Source of the DNA: Acinetobacter shaoyimingii
GTDB lineage: Bacteria; Pseudomonadota; Gammaproteobacteria; Pseudomonadales; Moraxellaceae
Direction: 5' to 3'
NCBI RefSeq assembly: GCF_011578045.1
Contig: NZ_CP049801.1
Span: forward strand, 992,001-1,056,000
Length of the DNA stretch: 64,000 bases
In this document: positions 1 through 9,801 of the stretch, one piece after another
Layout of the letters: each line of letters begins with the position of its first letter
How positions within the stretch are numbered: the first letter of the stretch is position 1
The notes under the pieces: model-generated
Told to the model about the DNA's origin: nothing
What the model saw: only the letters and a program-made list of their open reading frames with translations
Database searches by the model: none
Made by a program: the position numbers and the translations under genes

Positions 1-574
1 TCAAGTCTTTTTGCATTAACTGATTGTTCCCAGCAATGCCTTGCATAAAGAAAGGCAATAATTTGACTTTATATTGCTGGCTTAAAGTTTGATAATTTTT
101 CTCAAAAGCTTGGCTATATGCGGTGCCATAATTCGGTGGAATTTTCATTCCTAATAATAGAACAGTCGCTTTGCTTTTTTGACTATGTTGAATCAACTGT
201 CCAAGATTTTTCTGAATCATCGCTGGGGGTTGCCCACGTAAGGCATCATTCCCGCCCAATTCAATCACCACAATTTCAGGATGGTATGTTTGTAAAAGTT
301 TTGGAAGACGCGCCAAAGCTCCGCTGGTGGTTTCACCGCTGACACTTGCATTGACCACTTTATGCTTTTTCGGATACTGTTGATTCAGTTTGTTTTGTAA
401 TAAATGTACCCAACCTTGTTGAGGTTGAATACCGTATCCTGCGCTAATGCTATCACCTAAAATGAGAATGGTTTTAGCAAAAGAATTGGCACTGATAAGC
501 ATCATTGTGCTACATATAAATATGTGAATAATATTTTTTAAATAAATGAATTTCAATAAATTTTTAATTTTCAT
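1..574 (-). CDS. tesA: TesA-type SGNH arylesterase / acyl-CoA thioesterase I (partial, 3' end outside window)
   Basis: Reading the minus strand from the ATG at 574 gives 191 residues with no stop before the left edge, so the C-terminus is missing. A hydrophobic N-terminal segment ending near ANSFA (a signal-peptide-like cleavage site) is followed by TILILGDSISAGYG, which holds the GDS nucleophile block of SGNH hydrolases, and later by IELGGNDALRG, the GGND block III. Family members are periplasmic esterases that hydrolyse acyl-CoA, acyl esters or lysophospholipids. The neighbouring divergent ybbA-ybbP pair is the classical companion of tesA in many proteobacteria, which supports the call. The start is not certain: no clear ribosome binding site precedes 574, and ATGs at 505 and 502 would give a shorter signal peptide. 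The catalytic Asp-His block lies beyond the edge and cannot be checked. Confidence 0.88.
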   Translation of the reverse strand, partial: MKIKNLLKFIYLKNIIHIFICSTMMLISANSFAKTILILGDSISAGYGIQPQQGWVHLLQNKLNQQYPKKHKVVNASVSGETTSGALARLPKLLQTYHPEIVVIELGGNDALRGQPPAMIQKNLGQLIQHSQKSKATVLLLGMKIPPNYGTAYSQAFEKNYQTLSQQYKVKLLPFFMQGIAGNNQLMQKDL

Positions 575-585
575 AAAGGCTTTAT

Positions 586-1332
586 ATGGCTCAGTTTGAC
601 TCATCTACATCTATCATGCCACAAGTGATCATCTCTGCACAGCAGCTGACACAAAGTATACAAGTTCAACAAAAAACGCTGACGATCTTTGAAAATTTAA
701 ATCTAAATATTTATGCAGGAGAACATGTTGCAATCACAGGTCGCTCAGGTTCAGGAAAGTCGACATTACTTGGAATACTGGCAACGCTGGATCAAGCTTC
801 TTCTGGGCAGTTATGGATTCATGGTGAAGCGGTACATGATTTGAATGAGGAGCAACGTGCAGCGATTCGGTTAAAGCATATTGGTTTTGTTTTTCAGTCT
901 TTTCAGTTATTGCCGTCCCTCACTGCACTTGAAAATGTCATGTTGCCAGCACGATTACAGGCTGATTTTAACTATAAAAGTGCTGAAATTAAAGCCTTAG
1001 ATTTATTACAAAAAGTCGGTTTATCAAAACAAAGTCAGCAAACACCAAAAGTATTATCGGGCGGTGAACAACAGCGTGTTGCTATTGCACGAGCTTTAAT
1101 GAGCGAGCCGAAAATTATTTTCGCAGATGAACCGACAGGAAATTTGGATGGAGATACCGCCAAAGAAATTGAACAGCTTTTGTTTTCATTAAATCGTGAA
1201 TTGGGCACAACATTGGTTTTGGTCACACATGATCCACAATTGGCAGCGCAATGTCAGCGTCATTTTGAACTGAAAAATGGTCAGTTATTTGAGACGGTTA
1301 AACAACAAATTGAAGCTGAGGCGAAATTATGA
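586..1332 (+). CDS. ybbA: ABC transporter ATP-binding protein, YbbA/LolD type
   Basis: This 248-residue protein is the ATPase half of a MacB/LolD-type ABC system. Walker A is GRSGSGKST (residues 52-60), the Q-loop is in FVFQSFQLLP, the ABC signature is LSGGEQQRVA (157-166), Walker B is IIFADEPTGNLD (177-188), and an H-loop VTHD follows near residue 214. The start at 586 has AAAGG at 575-579; an in-frame ATG at 616 is a weaker alternative. It overlaps the permease gene by four bases (ATGA), so the two are translationally coupled. In other bacteria YbbA-YbbP pairs lie beside tesA; the substrate is not firmly known, and a role in extracting lipids or hydrophobic compounds from the inner membrane is inference from LolCDE/MacB relatives. 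The start codon lies only 11 bp from the divergent tesA start. Confidence 0.92.
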   Translation: MAQFDSSTSIMPQVIISAQQLTQSIQVQQKTLTIFENLNLNIYAGEHVAITGRSGSGKSTLLGILATLDQASSGQLWIHGEAVHDLNEEQRAAIRLKHIGFVFQSFQLLPSLTALENVMLPARLQADFNYKSAEIKALDLLQKVGLSKQSQQTPKVLSGGEQQRVAIARALMSEPKIIFADEPTGNLDGDTAKEIEQLLFSLNRELGTTLVLVTHDPQLAAQCQRHFELKNGQLFETVKQQIEAEAKL

Positions 1333-3818
1333 TGGCATTGTTAAAGCCTTTATTTCGACAAAGTTTTGCATCTTCAGGTGTTTATCTGTTGATTATTGCT
1401 TTGAGTTTAGCGATTAGTGCAACGACAGCGTTGAAGTTTAGTAACTCACAAATTCAGCAAGCAGTGGCTTTACAAGCAGCAAAAATGCAAGCCGCTGATT
1501 TAGTCTTGAGCGATACCCAGCCTATTGCACCGACATGGAAAGACAAAGCCCAACTATTAAAACTCAGCACATCAGAAGTTACTGTTTTTAGCTCGATGGC
1601 GCATACCCAAGAGCAATTTGTGATGGTCAGTGTCAAAGCGATAGAAGACACATTTCCGCTTCGAGGTGAGTTGCACGTCAGTCCAAGCCAACCAAAGATT
1701 GCCGCAGGTGACGTTTGGCTGAGTCAAAGAGCGATGCAGTTATTGAACGTTAAAATTGGCGATACGGTGAGTATTGCTGATGGTGTATTTAAATTTACGG
1801 CTTTAATTGAACGTGATTCAAATCAGGAATTAGGTTTTGCAGGCTTTTCACCCACCGTGATTATTTCGCAATCAGATGTTGCAAAAACCAATGCTATACA
1901 GCCGGGCAGTCGTATTCAATATCGAGTATTAATGGCAGGTGACAATCAGCAGGTTCAAGAATTCACACGCTATTTTAAATCAACACAGCAAACTGCTCAG
2001 AAATCACAAAATCCTGATCAAATTAATGCTGATATGGATGAAAGTCAGCGACTAAAACTCATCACAGCCAATGATGGTAATACGCGTCTGGTTAAGCCGA
2101 TAGAAAATTTAGACACCTTCTTGCAATTGGCCAATATTTTGACCATTTTGTTGTGTGGTATTGCAATCGCGCTCACCAGTCAACGCTACGTGCAACAAAA
2201 TCAAGATCATATCGCGCTATTACGTTGTGTAGGTGCGAAAAGAAATCAGATCTTTACAGCCTATATGGTTTTACTTTTGGTGGTGATCGTTATTGCGGTG
2301 ATTGCTGGTAGTGTATTTGGTGTCATGCTGGGCTTTGGGTTACTACAATTAATGATACAGCTCATACCGAATTTAGAGCTGAATTTCTCTATTTTAGATT
2401 TGTTATGGGGACCATTACCCATCGCAATATTAACCAGTGCGGTGGTGTTGTTTGGTTTTGTATTACCAAGTTTGAGCCAACTCTTAAATACACCACCTAT
2501 TCGGGTGATTCGACAACAAGAGAAATCCTCTCGAACAATTGGTTTAACCTTTGCCACAGGTTTGCTGAGTATTATTATTTTTAGCCTTGTTTTAACAGAA
2601 AATATGGTCCTGAGTAGTCTAGTGATTGGTGCTGTGATTGTGCTGACATCACTGATTTTTTTGCTGGTTTGGATGATGTTAAAATCACTAAAAGGACTTA
2701 AAAATAAATTATCCACCTATATAAGATTGCCTGCACAAACAGCTTTGCAAATTACAGCTTTGGCACTTGGACTGAGTTTAATCACCGTGTTGGTGGTGCT
2801 CAGAACAGATTTACTTGATCGTTGGCAACAGCAAATTCCAGAAGGCACACCCAATCAATTTGTCTATGGTTTGCCTCCTTTTGAGGTGGATCAGTTTAGA
2901 GATCAATTGGCAAAGGCACATTGGAAAAGTACGCCTTTATATCCCAATATTCGAGGGCGTTTGATTGCTAAAAATGGAGCACCATTTTCAGCTGAATTAA
3001 TGAAGCAAAGTAACTCCTTACAAAGAGAGTTGAATCTTACTCAGTCTAATCAATACCCTGAAGATAATGTTATTCAAGCAGGGAAAAAGGTATTGCAAAA
3101 ACCTGGCGAAGTTTCGGTAGAAGCAAAGACTGCTGAAGAATTAAATATTCACATTGGCGATACCTTAACCTTTAGTTTGCCTGAAGGAAATTTAGAAGCC
3201 AAAGTTATCAATTTACGTACGGTCGAATGGCAAAGTTTTAGTCCAAACTTTTTCTTTATTTTTGCACCGAAAAGTATGGATGAAAATGCAGGCAGTTATT
3301 TAGGTAGTTTTTATGTGCCTCCTGAAGATAAGCCTCAATTGGTTAAACTCATTCAACAATTTAGCAATACAGTGTTTATTGATGTGTCATTGATCCTTGA
3401 TGAGATAAAAAAATTGGTCAATGTCTTGGTTCAGATTGTTACGGTATTGGCTGTGTTGGTCAGTCTTTCAGGGTTCTTGGTGTTAATTGCATGTATTAAC
3501 TTACTTATGGATGAGCGTAAAAGGGAAGTGGCGCTGATGCGCTCATTTGGCAGCTCTAAAAAACAGCTGAAAACCATGATGACTTTAGAAATAGGATTGA
3601 TTGGATTGATCGCGGGCATTGTGTCTTGCTTATTTGCAGAAGTGATGAGTGCCATTGTGAGTCAGCGCATGAATTTAGACATACAAATGCACATTGAAAT
3701 TTGGCTGATTTTGCCATTATTGATGATGTTGCTGTGTGGACTAATTGGACGTTACCGACTGAGTTATTTAAGTGAAATTCCACCATTGCAAAGTCTTAGG
3801 GAGATAAATCAATCTTAA
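1329..3818 (+). CDS. ybbP: FtsX/MacB-like ABC permease, YbbP type
   Basis: The 829-residue protein has the layout of large FtsX-family permeases: one N-terminal membrane helix (about residues 15-35), a long periplasmic domain, a cluster of three to four helices (about 265-390), further hydrophobic segments around 405-455, a second soluble region, and a C-terminal FtsX core with helices around 700-730 and 750-815. The motif ALLRCVGAKRNQI in the first FtsX core and VALMRSFGSSKKQL in the second are the coupling segments typical of the family, so this is a two-core single-chain permease that would pair with a YbbA dimer. It starts within the last codon of ybbA. Length fits YbbP (about 800 residues). 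The transported molecule cannot be read from sequence. Confidence 0.9.
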   Translation: MMALLKPLFRQSFASSGVYLLIIALSLAISATTALKFSNSQIQQAVALQAAKMQAADLVLSDTQPIAPTWKDKAQLLKLSTSEVTVFSSMAHTQEQFVMVSVKAIEDTFPLRGELHVSPSQPKIAAGDVWLSQRAMQLLNVKIGDTVSIADGVFKFTALIERDSNQELGFAGFSPTVIISQSDVAKTNAIQPGSRIQYRVLMAGDNQQVQEFTRYFKSTQQTAQKSQNPDQINADMDESQRLKLITANDGNTRLVKPIENLDTFLQLANILTILLCGIAIALTSQRYVQQNQDHIALLRCVGAKRNQIFTAYMVLLLVVIVIAVIAGSVFGVMLGFGLLQLMIQLIPNLELNFSILDLLWGPLPIAILTSAVVLFGFVLPSLSQLLNTPPIRVIRQQEKSSRTIGLTFATGLLSIIIFSLVLTENMVLSSLVIGAVIVLTSLIFLLVWMMLKSLKGLKNKLSTYIRLPAQTALQITALALGLSLITVLVVLRTDLLDRWQQQIPEGTPNQFVYGLPPFEVDQFRDQLAKAHWKSTPLYPNIRGRLIAKNGAPFSAELMKQSNSLQRELNLTQSNQYPEDNVIQAGKKVLQKPGEVSVEAKTAEELNIHIGDTLTFSLPEGNLEAKVINLRTVEWQSFSPNFFFIFAPKSMDENAGSYLGSFYVPPEDKPQLVKLIQQFSNTVFIDVSLILDEIKKLVNVLVQIVTVLAVLVSLSGFLVLIACINLLMDERKREVALMRSFGSSKKQLKTMMTLEIGLIGLIAGIVSCLFAEVMSAIVSQRMNLDIQMHIEIWLILPLLMMLLCGLIGRYRLSYLSEIPPLQSLREINQS

Positions 3819-3834
3819 TTGATTCAATTTATTA

Positions 3835-3888
3835 GAAAAAAGCCAAGTCTCATCAATCCAGTGAATGATGCTGTGTTGGATTGATGAG
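3835..3888 (-). terminator. Inverted repeat, probable terminator of the rhomboid gene
   Basis: Perfect 12-bp arms CTCATCAATCCA (3849-3860) and TGGATTGATGAG (3877-3888) with a 16-nt loop. On the minus strand the hairpin is followed after seven bases by TTTTTT (complement of 3835-3840), so it may end transcription of the minus-strand gene at 3988-4818. The gap between stem and U-tract makes it a suboptimal terminator. Confidence 0.5.
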
Positions 3889-3916
3889 GTATGGTGACTC
3901 TATTTGAACTGTTATT

Positions 3917-3946
3917 CTATTTCAATCTATTTCAATCTGTTTCAAT
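3917..3946. repeat. Short tandem repeat, three 10-bp units
   Basis: The unit ctatttcaat occurs at 3917-3926 and 3927-3936, followed by ctgtttcaat at 3937-3946, in the intergenic space between ybbP and the rhomboid gene. No function is evident; such arrays can vary in copy number by replication slippage. Confidence 0.8.
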
Positions 3947-3987
3947 TGTGGTCGTATGCTTGGCAGTAGGAGCTTATTTTAAAATGC

Positions 3988-4818
3988 TTATGTGATTCGT
4001 TTGACCAACTCAATCCAGAATGGATGAAGGTCTACCACAAGATGTAAGCAATATTGGTAAAACAATTCACATAAAACAATGCCAATGATCAGTCCAATGA
4101 TTTTCCACAAAATTGGCTTTTGCCACTTTTCGCCCAAATACCAAATCAGACTTAAACAAGCGCCCATGAGCATGCCACCAATGTGCGCTGCATTGTTGAT
4201 GCCACTGATCATAAAGCCCATAGCAATGTTGAGTCCCATGACCATGAGTAGATTGGTTTTATCCAGATAATAGCTTTGATGCGCCAAGCGAGGGAGCAAC
4301 GCTAAAACGGTTAATGCCCCGCCTAAACCCATGACAGCACCAGAAGCACCAGCACCCACGCTTGGGAAAAGCGCTTGTTGAGCTTCGCCTAGACGTAGCA
4401 TTTCATAAGAATCTTGTATGCTGATATAACCACTCAACAGACTTCCAGCTAAGCCTGAAAGGATATAAACCCCAATAAAATAAGCATGTCCGAACAGTTG
4501 CTCGGTAATTCTGCCAAAGATATACAGTGCCCACATGTTTAACATTAAATGAATTAAACCAAAATGAAAAAACATACTGGTCAATAAGCGAATCGGTTCT
4601 GCTAAAAATGTTAATGGTGCATAATCAGCGCCCCAATGAATTGCATCTAGGGTACTGGGTTGAGTAATATTCATCCCTTGAAGAACTTGCCAGCTGAATA
4701 AAGCCACATTGATTGCAATCAAAACAGCCGTAATCCACCATCGATTGATATTCAATGGTTGTGATGCGGGTAAGTTGAGCTGATGAGGCTTATTATTGTG
4801 GTCATAGGGTTGATTCAT
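3988..4818 (-). CDS. Rhomboid family intramembrane serine protease
   Basis: The 276-residue protein has about seven hydrophobic segments and the rhomboid signature residues. HFGLIHLMLNMWAL holds the HxxxN motif (H90, N94) that forms the oxyanion hole. GAGASGAVMGL contains the catalytic serine (S159 in GASG), and NNAAHIGGM supplies the catalytic histidine (H212). A hydrophilic N-terminal tail of about 28 residues precedes the first helix. Rhomboids cleave transmembrane segments of membrane proteins within the bilayer; the substrate here is unknown. It is longer than a minimal six-helix core, and it lacks the N-terminal cytoplasmic domain of E. coli GlpG, so I give no gene symbol. It diverges from mtgA with about 110 bp between the start codons. 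Confidence 0.92.
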   Translation of the reverse strand: MNQPYDHNNKPHQLNLPASQPLNINRWWITAVLIAINVALFSWQVLQGMNITQPSTLDAIHWGADYAPLTFLAEPIRLLTSMFFHFGLIHLMLNMWALYIFGRITEQLFGHAYFIGVYILSGLAGSLLSGYISIQDSYEMLRLGEAQQALFPSVGAGASGAVMGLGGALTVLALLPRLAHQSYYLDKTNLLMVMGLNIAMGFMISGINNAAHIGGMLMGACLSLIWYLGEKWQKPILWKIIGLIIGIVLCELFYQYCLHLVVDLHPFWIELVKRIT

Positions 4819-4926
4819 TTACACTTCAGCTCTTTCGACTTAGAAAATTATTGGGTCATTGAGACAATAACTTGTGATTTACTGACTAACTTAGCATGAA
4901 AATATTTTCTGGAGTATAGAACTGAT

Positions 4927-5604
4927 ATGAAAGCGTTTATTGTTCGAACACTGTTAATTCTTGTCAGTTTAGTGCTACTGGTTCAAATTTGGATTTTTGG
5001 AAGTTTAGTGTGGTGGAGAACACATCCAGTTGAAACGACCATGATGATGCGTATTGATTATTGGTCAGATCCGTCAAAACCGATCAAACATGAATGGCGT
5101 GACTACGACGACATCAGTAATTATTTTAAACATGCGATTGTGGCGGCTGAAGATGGAAAATTTCTACAACATAAGGGTTTTGATTGGGAAGGGATGCAGT
5201 TTGCCTTAGAGCGTAATAAAGACAAAGGCAAAGTGGTTGCTGGTGGATCAACCATTTCTCAGCAATTGGCTAAAAATTTATTTTTATTTAATAAACGTTC
5301 ATTTGTGCGTAAAGGTCAAGAAGCTGTTGCAACCTTTATGATGGAGCGAATTTGGTCGAAACAACGTATTTTAGAAGTGTATTTAAACTCTGTGGAGTTT
5401 GGTGAAAATATTTATGGTGTAGAAGCTGCAAGCCAGCATTATTTTGGCATCAGTTCTAAAAGTATGTCACGAGAACAAGCCGCATTTTTAGCTGCGATTT
5501 TACCCAATCCTAAATATTATCAAGATCATCGTAATGACCATAAGCTACAATTTCGCAAACGCCTGATCTTAAGATATATGCGTTATAGTCATATTCCGAA
5601 ATAA
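4927..5604 (+). CDS. mtgA: Monofunctional biosynthetic peptidoglycan transglycosylase
   Basis: The 225-residue protein has one N-terminal membrane anchor (about 5-29) and a GT51 glycosyltransferase domain. Family motifs are [15 protein letters not shown] (catalytic Glu at 75), [12 protein letters not shown] (107-118) and [17 protein letters not shown] (second catalytic Glu at 140). MtgA polymerises lipid II into glycan strands at the periplasmic face of the inner membrane without a transpeptidase domain, and the length matches MtgA and not the bifunctional class A PBPs. The gene stands alone, followed by a strong intrinsic terminator at 5632-5660. Confidence 0.95.
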   Translation: MKAFIVRTLLILVSLVLLVQIWIFGSLVWWRTHPVETTMMMRIDYWSDPSKPIKHEWRDYDDISNYFKHAIVAAEDGKFLQHKGFDWEGMQFALERNKDKGKVVAGGSTISQQLAKNLFLFNKRSFVRKGQEAVATFMMERIWSKQRILEVYLNSVEFGENIYGVEAASQHYFGISSKSMSREQAAFLAAILPNPKYYQDHRNDHKLQFRKRLILRYMRYSHIPK

Positions 5605-5631
5605 AAAGTAGCTTAGCTCATAAATTGAAAG

Positions 5632-5660
5632 AAAAAGCCCAAATAAATGGGCTTTTTTTA
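5632..5660 (+). terminator. Intrinsic terminator after mtgA
   Basis: Stem AAAAAGCCCA (5632-5641) and TGGGCTTTTT (5648-5657) with loop AATAAA, ending in a seven-T run, 28 bp after the mtgA stop. Confidence 0.9.
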
Positions 5661-5720
5661 TGAAATTGTCATAATTTTGAAGCATACTAAATACAGATCA
5701 TTTGCATGCAGGTTAGTGGT

Positions 5721-7796
5721 ATGAATACCGCAGTTTCGAATATCCCCACTGAATATACTTATAATGAACGATACATTAATCGCGAATTATCGATTCTCGA
5801 TTTTCATTTGCGTGTTTTAGAACAAGCGGTTGATCCTTTACATCCGCTTTTGGAGCGCATGAATTTTTTATTGATCTTCTCGCGTAATATGGATGAGTTT
5901 TTTGAGATTCGTGTTGCTGGAGTTATGGAGCAACTTGAACTTGGCAATGAAAGTCGAAGCCCAGATGGCCTTACGCCAAAGCAAGTACTAGAAAAAATTT
6001 CACAAACCACACACGCTGCGATAGAACGTCAGTATCGTATTTTAAATGATGAAATATTTCCGAAATTGCGTGAAGAAGACATTTGTTTCTTACGACGTGG
6101 TGAGCTCACACCTGCTCAATCCCAATGGGTGAAAAAATATTTCCAAGAACAAGTAGCACCTGTTTTAACACCAATCAGCCTCGATCCTGCACATCCTTTC
6201 CCCCGTTTGGTCAATAAAAGTCTGAACTTTATTGTCACTTTGGAAGGCAAAGATGCCTTTGGTCGTCAGATCGATTTGGCTGTTGTTCCTGCACCACGTT
6301 CATTGCCACGAGTGGTACGTTTACCTGATGAGTTGACCGATGGTAAAGAGCACCATGTGATGCTCTCAGCAATCATTCATGAGCATGTGTCGGATTTATT
6401 CCCGGGCATGACCGCAACAGGGTGTTATCAGTTCCGTGTTACACGTAATGCTGATTTAGCCTTAAATGAAGATGTTGAAGACTTAGCCAAAGCACTTAAA
6501 GGTGAGTTGAATTCACGTCGTTTTGGTCGTGCTGTGCGTTTAGAAGTGACGCAAAATTGCCCGAAACATATTTATGATTATTTGCTTAACGAGTTTGATT
6601 TACACGAAGCACAACTTTATAAAGTCGATGGTCCTGTAAATTTAGCACGGTTACTCACCAATTTTAAACGTCCGCACTTGCGTTATGATTCACATACACC
6701 AGTCATTCCTAAAGTTTTAAAAAAATCTGAAAACATTTTTTCTGCGATGAAAAAGCAAGATATTTTGCTACATCATCCGTTTGAATCTTTTGCCCCAGTC
6801 ATCAATTTATTACGTGAAGCTGCACGTGATCCGCAAGTACTTGCGATTAAGCAGACTTTATACCGTAGTGGTCCTGACTCAGAAATTGTCCAAGTTTTGG
6901 CTGAGGCTGCGCGTAACGGCAAAGAGGTGACTGCTGTCATTGAGCTGCGTGCACGTTTTGATGAAGAATCGAATATTGCAGTGGCAAATGTATTGCAAGA
7001 AGCAGGAGCGGTTGTTGTATACGGTATCGTGGGTTATAAAACCCATGCCAAAATGATTTTGGTGGTACGCCGTGAAAACAACAAGCTGGTGCGTTATGTG
7101 CATTTAGGCACCGGGAACTACCATGCCACCAATGCCCGTATATATACCGACTACGGTTTAATGACCACGCAAAAAGAGCTGTGTGAAGATGTACATCGTA
7201 TTTTCCAAGAATTGACAGGCATGGGAAAAATGGCGAAGTTGAAAAAACTTCTGCATGCGCCTTTCACCTTGCACGCACAGTTGCTGAGTTTTATCGATGA
7301 TGAAATCAATCACGCTAAAGCAGGGAAAAAAGCGCAAATTATTGTCAAGGTCAATGCATTAACCGAAGTTCAGCTCATTAATAAACTCTATGAAGCATCA
7401 CAAGCTGGTGTACAGATTGATTTGATTATTCGTTCAATTTGCTGTTTACGACCAGGTTTACCAGGACTGTCTGAAAATATTCGAGTGCGCTCAATTGTCG
7501 GACGTTTCTTAGAACATACACGCGTGTATTACTTCAGTAATGATGGAAACTCTCGATTATATTGTTCTAGTGCAGATTGGATGGATCGTAATTTATTTAA
7601 TCGTGTCGAAGTGTGTTTCCCAATTGAAGAGCCAAGCTTCAAAAAACATATTTATCAGCACGGTTTGCTGAATTATATGAAAGATAACCAGCAAGCATGG
7701 TTGCTCAATGGCGATGGTACTTGGGTACGTGCAGAATTGAAAGAAGGCGAAGAGCCTCATAATGCACAACAAACACTATTGGAAATTTTCAAATAA
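5721..7796 (+). CDS. ppk1: Polyphosphate kinase 1
   Basis: PPK1 reversibly polymerises the gamma-phosphate of ATP into inorganic polyphosphate at the inner membrane. The four-domain family length (about 690) is met at 691 residues. Visible landmarks are the N-terminal [19 protein letters not shown], the phospholipase-D-like domains with [13 protein letters not shown] carrying the autophosphorylated histidine (about residue 442), and [11 protein letters not shown] near the second active-site histidine. The reading frame is open from 5706, but the ATG at 5721 has AGG at 5710-5712 at suitable spacing, whereas 5706 has none, so 5721 is preferred. The gene is monocistronic, between two strong terminators; no ppx follows. 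Confidence in function is high. Confidence 0.97.
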   Translation: MNTAVSNIPTEYTYNERYINRELSILDFHLRVLEQAVDPLHPLLERMNFLLIFSRNMDEFFEIRVAGVMEQLELGNESRSPDGLTPKQVLEKISQTTHAAIERQYRILNDEIFPKLREEDICFLRRGELTPAQSQWVKKYFQEQVAPVLTPISLDPAHPFPRLVNKSLNFIVTLEGKDAFGRQIDLAVVPAPRSLPRVVRLPDELTDGKEHHVMLSAIIHEHVSDLFPGMTATGCYQFRVTRNADLALNEDVEDLAKALKGELNSRRFGRAVRLEVTQNCPKHIYDYLLNEFDLHEAQLYKVDGPVNLARLLTNFKRPHLRYDSHTPVIPKVLKKSENIFSAMKKQDILLHHPFESFAPVINLLREAARDPQVLAIKQTLYRSGPDSEIVQVLAEAARNGKEVTAVIELRARFDEESNIAVANVLQEAGAVVVYGIVGYKTHAKMILVVRRENNKLVRYVHLGTGNYHATNARIYTDYGLMTTQKELCEDVHRIFQELTGMGKMAKLKKLLHAPFTLHAQLLSFIDDEINHAKAGKKAQIIVKVNALTEVQLINKLYEASQAGVQIDLIIRSICCLRPGLPGLSENIRVRSIVGRFLEHTRVYYFSNDGNSRLYCSSADWMDRNLFNRVEVCFPIEEPSFKKHIYQHGLLNYMKDNQQAWLLNGDGTWVRAELKEGEEPHNAQQTLLEIFK

Positions 7797-7828
7797 TGTA
7801 TTTGAACATGACACTAGAGCAGTAAAAC

Positions 7829-7857
7829 AAAAAGGAGCAACAAGGCTCCTTTTTTTA
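7829..7857. terminator. Bidirectional terminator between ppk1 and oxyR
   Basis: Stem AAAAGGAGC / GCTCCTTTT with a short loop, followed by seven T on the plus strand and preceded by A-rich sequence, so it can serve both convergent genes. Confidence 0.88.
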
Positions 7858-7874
7858 ATGCTTAATATTAAAGC

Positions 7875-8780
7875 TTAAGTCAAATTTGAAGTGATTTTTT
7901 GCAAAACTCGCAGTAATACATCAAATTCACTTTGAAGCGGTGTACTTTTGCGAGTGATCAACGACAATACACGTGTCGGCGCATGTTCAATTGGTTTTAC
8001 CACAATATGTTCATTGTTTTTCAACATACTGGTGTTGACTGCAATTTGAGGTAGTAGGGTAAAGCCAAGATTAGAACTCACCATTTCCACAAGTGTCGGC
8101 AGTGAACTTGCATTTAAGCGGTGTGAATTTTTACGTTCACCAATTGGACAAACACTTAAAGTATGATCACGTAAACAATGACCTTCTTCAAGAAGCATTA
8201 AATGCGATAAATCAAGGTCATCTAAGTTTTTAGCATGAATTGATTTCTGATCCGCACGGTTACACACAAGGAATAAACTTTCTTTTGCAATTTCAGAAAC
8301 TTTTAAACCACGGGTATCAAATGGTAAAGCCAACATGATCATGTCTAAGTTGCCATGCTCAAGTTTTTCAACCAAATGTTCACTTTGCGCTTCGTGTAAA
8401 TGAAGTTGAATCTTAGGTAACTCTTTATGCACTTCTTCCAATAACTGCGACAAAATAAATGGAGCAATCGTTGGAATAATACCTAAGTGTAAGTCACCAG
8501 TCAGTGGTTCACTCATTTCACGACTCAGACGCATGAGATCTTGCGCATCTGCAAGTAGGACACGAGCTCGTGCTACCACTTGTTCGCCTAGCGGGGTTAA
8601 ACGTACATTTTGACGATCACGCTCAACGAGTACGCCACCCAATAAACGTTCAAGCTCCATAATCCCGCCTGAAAGCGTAGATTGCGTGACAAATGAACGA
8701 CGTGCTGCTTCTGTAAAATGCAACGTTTCAGACAGAGTCACTAGATATGACAGCTGTCTTAGGGATGGTAATGCAGCCAT
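7875..8780 (-). CDS. oxyR: LysR-type hydrogen peroxide sensor OxyR
   Basis: This 301-residue LysR-type regulator has an N-terminal winged helix (HFTEAARRSFVTQSTLSGGI, about 21-40) and a C-terminal sensor domain with the redox pair of OxyR: GHCLRDHTLSVC places Cys202 and Cys211 nine residues apart, as Cys199 and Cys208 in E. coli. Oxidation by H2O2 forms the disulfide and switches on peroxide-defence genes. It is the last gene of the rubA-rubB-estB-oxyR order; only 16 bp separate it from estB, so it is probably co-transcribed. That gene order was reported as an operon in Acinetobacter ADP1, linking alkane oxidation electron transfer with peroxide sensing. Confidence 0.95.
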   Translation of the reverse strand: MAALPSLRQLSYLVTLSETLHFTEAARRSFVTQSTLSGGIMELERLLGGVLVERDRQNVRLTPLGEQVVARARVLLADAQDLMRLSREMSEPLTGDLHLGIIPTIAPFILSQLLEEVHKELPKIQLHLHEAQSEHLVEKLEHGNLDMIMLALPFDTRGLKVSEIAKESLFLVCNRADQKSIHAKNLDDLDLSHLMLLEEGHCLRDHTLSVCPIGERKNSHRLNASSLPTLVEMVSSNLGFTLLPQIAVNTSMLKNNEHIVVKPIEHAPTRVLSLITRKSTPLQSEFDVLLRVLQKITSNLT

Positions 8781-8796
8781 AGTGTCCTAATGTTTA

Positions 8797-9732
8797 TCAT
8801 TTAAAATGTTTTGCAAATAATCCACTGAGTTGTGGAATGAAGTGTGCAGGAATATCATGCCCCATTCCTTCAATTAATTCAAATTTTGCCCCAGAAATCG
8901 CATTTGAAACTGCCTTTCCGTGACTTGACGGCAATAAACGATCTTTCGAACCATGCACCACAAGGGTTGGTTTTTGAATCTGTTTATCAATTTGAACCAG
9001 TGAACCCGTACATAATATTGCTAAAAACTGTTGAAGTACACCAGCAGGATAATAACTGCGCTGATATAACTTGCGAGCAGTTTGCAACGCATCGACTTGA
9101 TTAATGTAACCAGGTGAGCCTATTACATTAAATACTTTCAAGCTATGGTTAATAATACCATCTTCATCACGTGATGCGGGCTTTCCAATTAAACTAAATA
9201 ACTGTTTTGGAAAAGGTGGTGGTAAAAAAGGCTGATTATTACTGGTAAACAATAACGCCACTTTATCCACTTTTTCAGGATGTTTAGCCGCAAAAATTTG
9301 TGCAATCATCCCGCCCATAGAGGCACCAATGATATTGGCATTTGCGATACCCAAGCGATCCATCAATAAAGCCACGTCATCTGCCATATCGTATAGATTA
9401 TATGGAGAACCTTGGTTGCTTAAACCAAAGGCAAAACGACCCATCAGTTTAAAGGTATTTAGACGCGGTCCTTTATGACGAATTTTAGAAGATAAGCCAA
9501 TATCTCGATTGTCAAAACGAATAACACGGAAACCCTGATCGATCAGTGATTTACAGAAAAAATCAGGCCAAAACAACATTTGAGCGCCTAAGCCCATAAT
9601 CAAGATGATCGCAGGATCATCGGTTTTTCCACCGATTTCAACGTGTAGTTGAATCCCATTGCCCAAATCGACAGTGGTTTCTTGCATAAACGGTGTGTAG
9701 GGAGAAATGCTGTATTGGAGTGAATTATTCAT
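8797..9732 (-). CDS. estB: Alpha/beta hydrolase, EstB-type esterase
   Basis: A 311-residue alpha/beta hydrolase. The oxyanion region is ILIMGLGAQM, the nucleophile elbow is GASMGGMIAQ, an acid residue probably lies in VVHGSKDRLLP, and the catalytic His is in GMGHDIPAHF. The frame is open from 9798, but the ATG at 9732 has a clear AGGAG (complement of 9741-9745) and is taken as the start. Position between rubB and oxyR matches estB of Acinetobacter ADP1, described as an esterase. The natural substrate is not known; hydrolysis of wax or fatty acid esters formed from alkanes is a guess from context. Confidence 0.88.
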   Translation of the reverse strand: MNNSLQYSISPYTPFMQETTVDLGNGIQLHVEIGGKTDDPAIILIMGLGAQMLFWPDFFCKSLIDQGFRVIRFDNRDIGLSSKIRHKGPRLNTFKLMGRFAFGLSNQGSPYNLYDMADDVALLMDRLGIANANIIGASMGGMIAQIFAAKHPEKVDKVALLFTSNNQPFLPPPFPKQLFSLIGKPASRDEDGIINHSLKVFNVIGSPGYINQVDALQTARKLYQRSYYPAGVLQQFLAILCTGSLVQIDKQIQKPTLVVHGSKDRLLPSSHGKAVSNAISGAKFELIEGMGHDIPAHFIPQLSGLFAKHFK

Positions 9733-9801
9733 TTTTATAGCTCCTGAGGGTGAGTCTATTTGAATCCCAATTGACTCACCTTTTTTCATCTTTATCAAAT
9801 A

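Noticed and set aside
118..342. 74-codon plus-strand frame
   Set aside because: Antisense shadow of the partial tesA gene, whose GDS and GGND blocks are clear on the minus strand.
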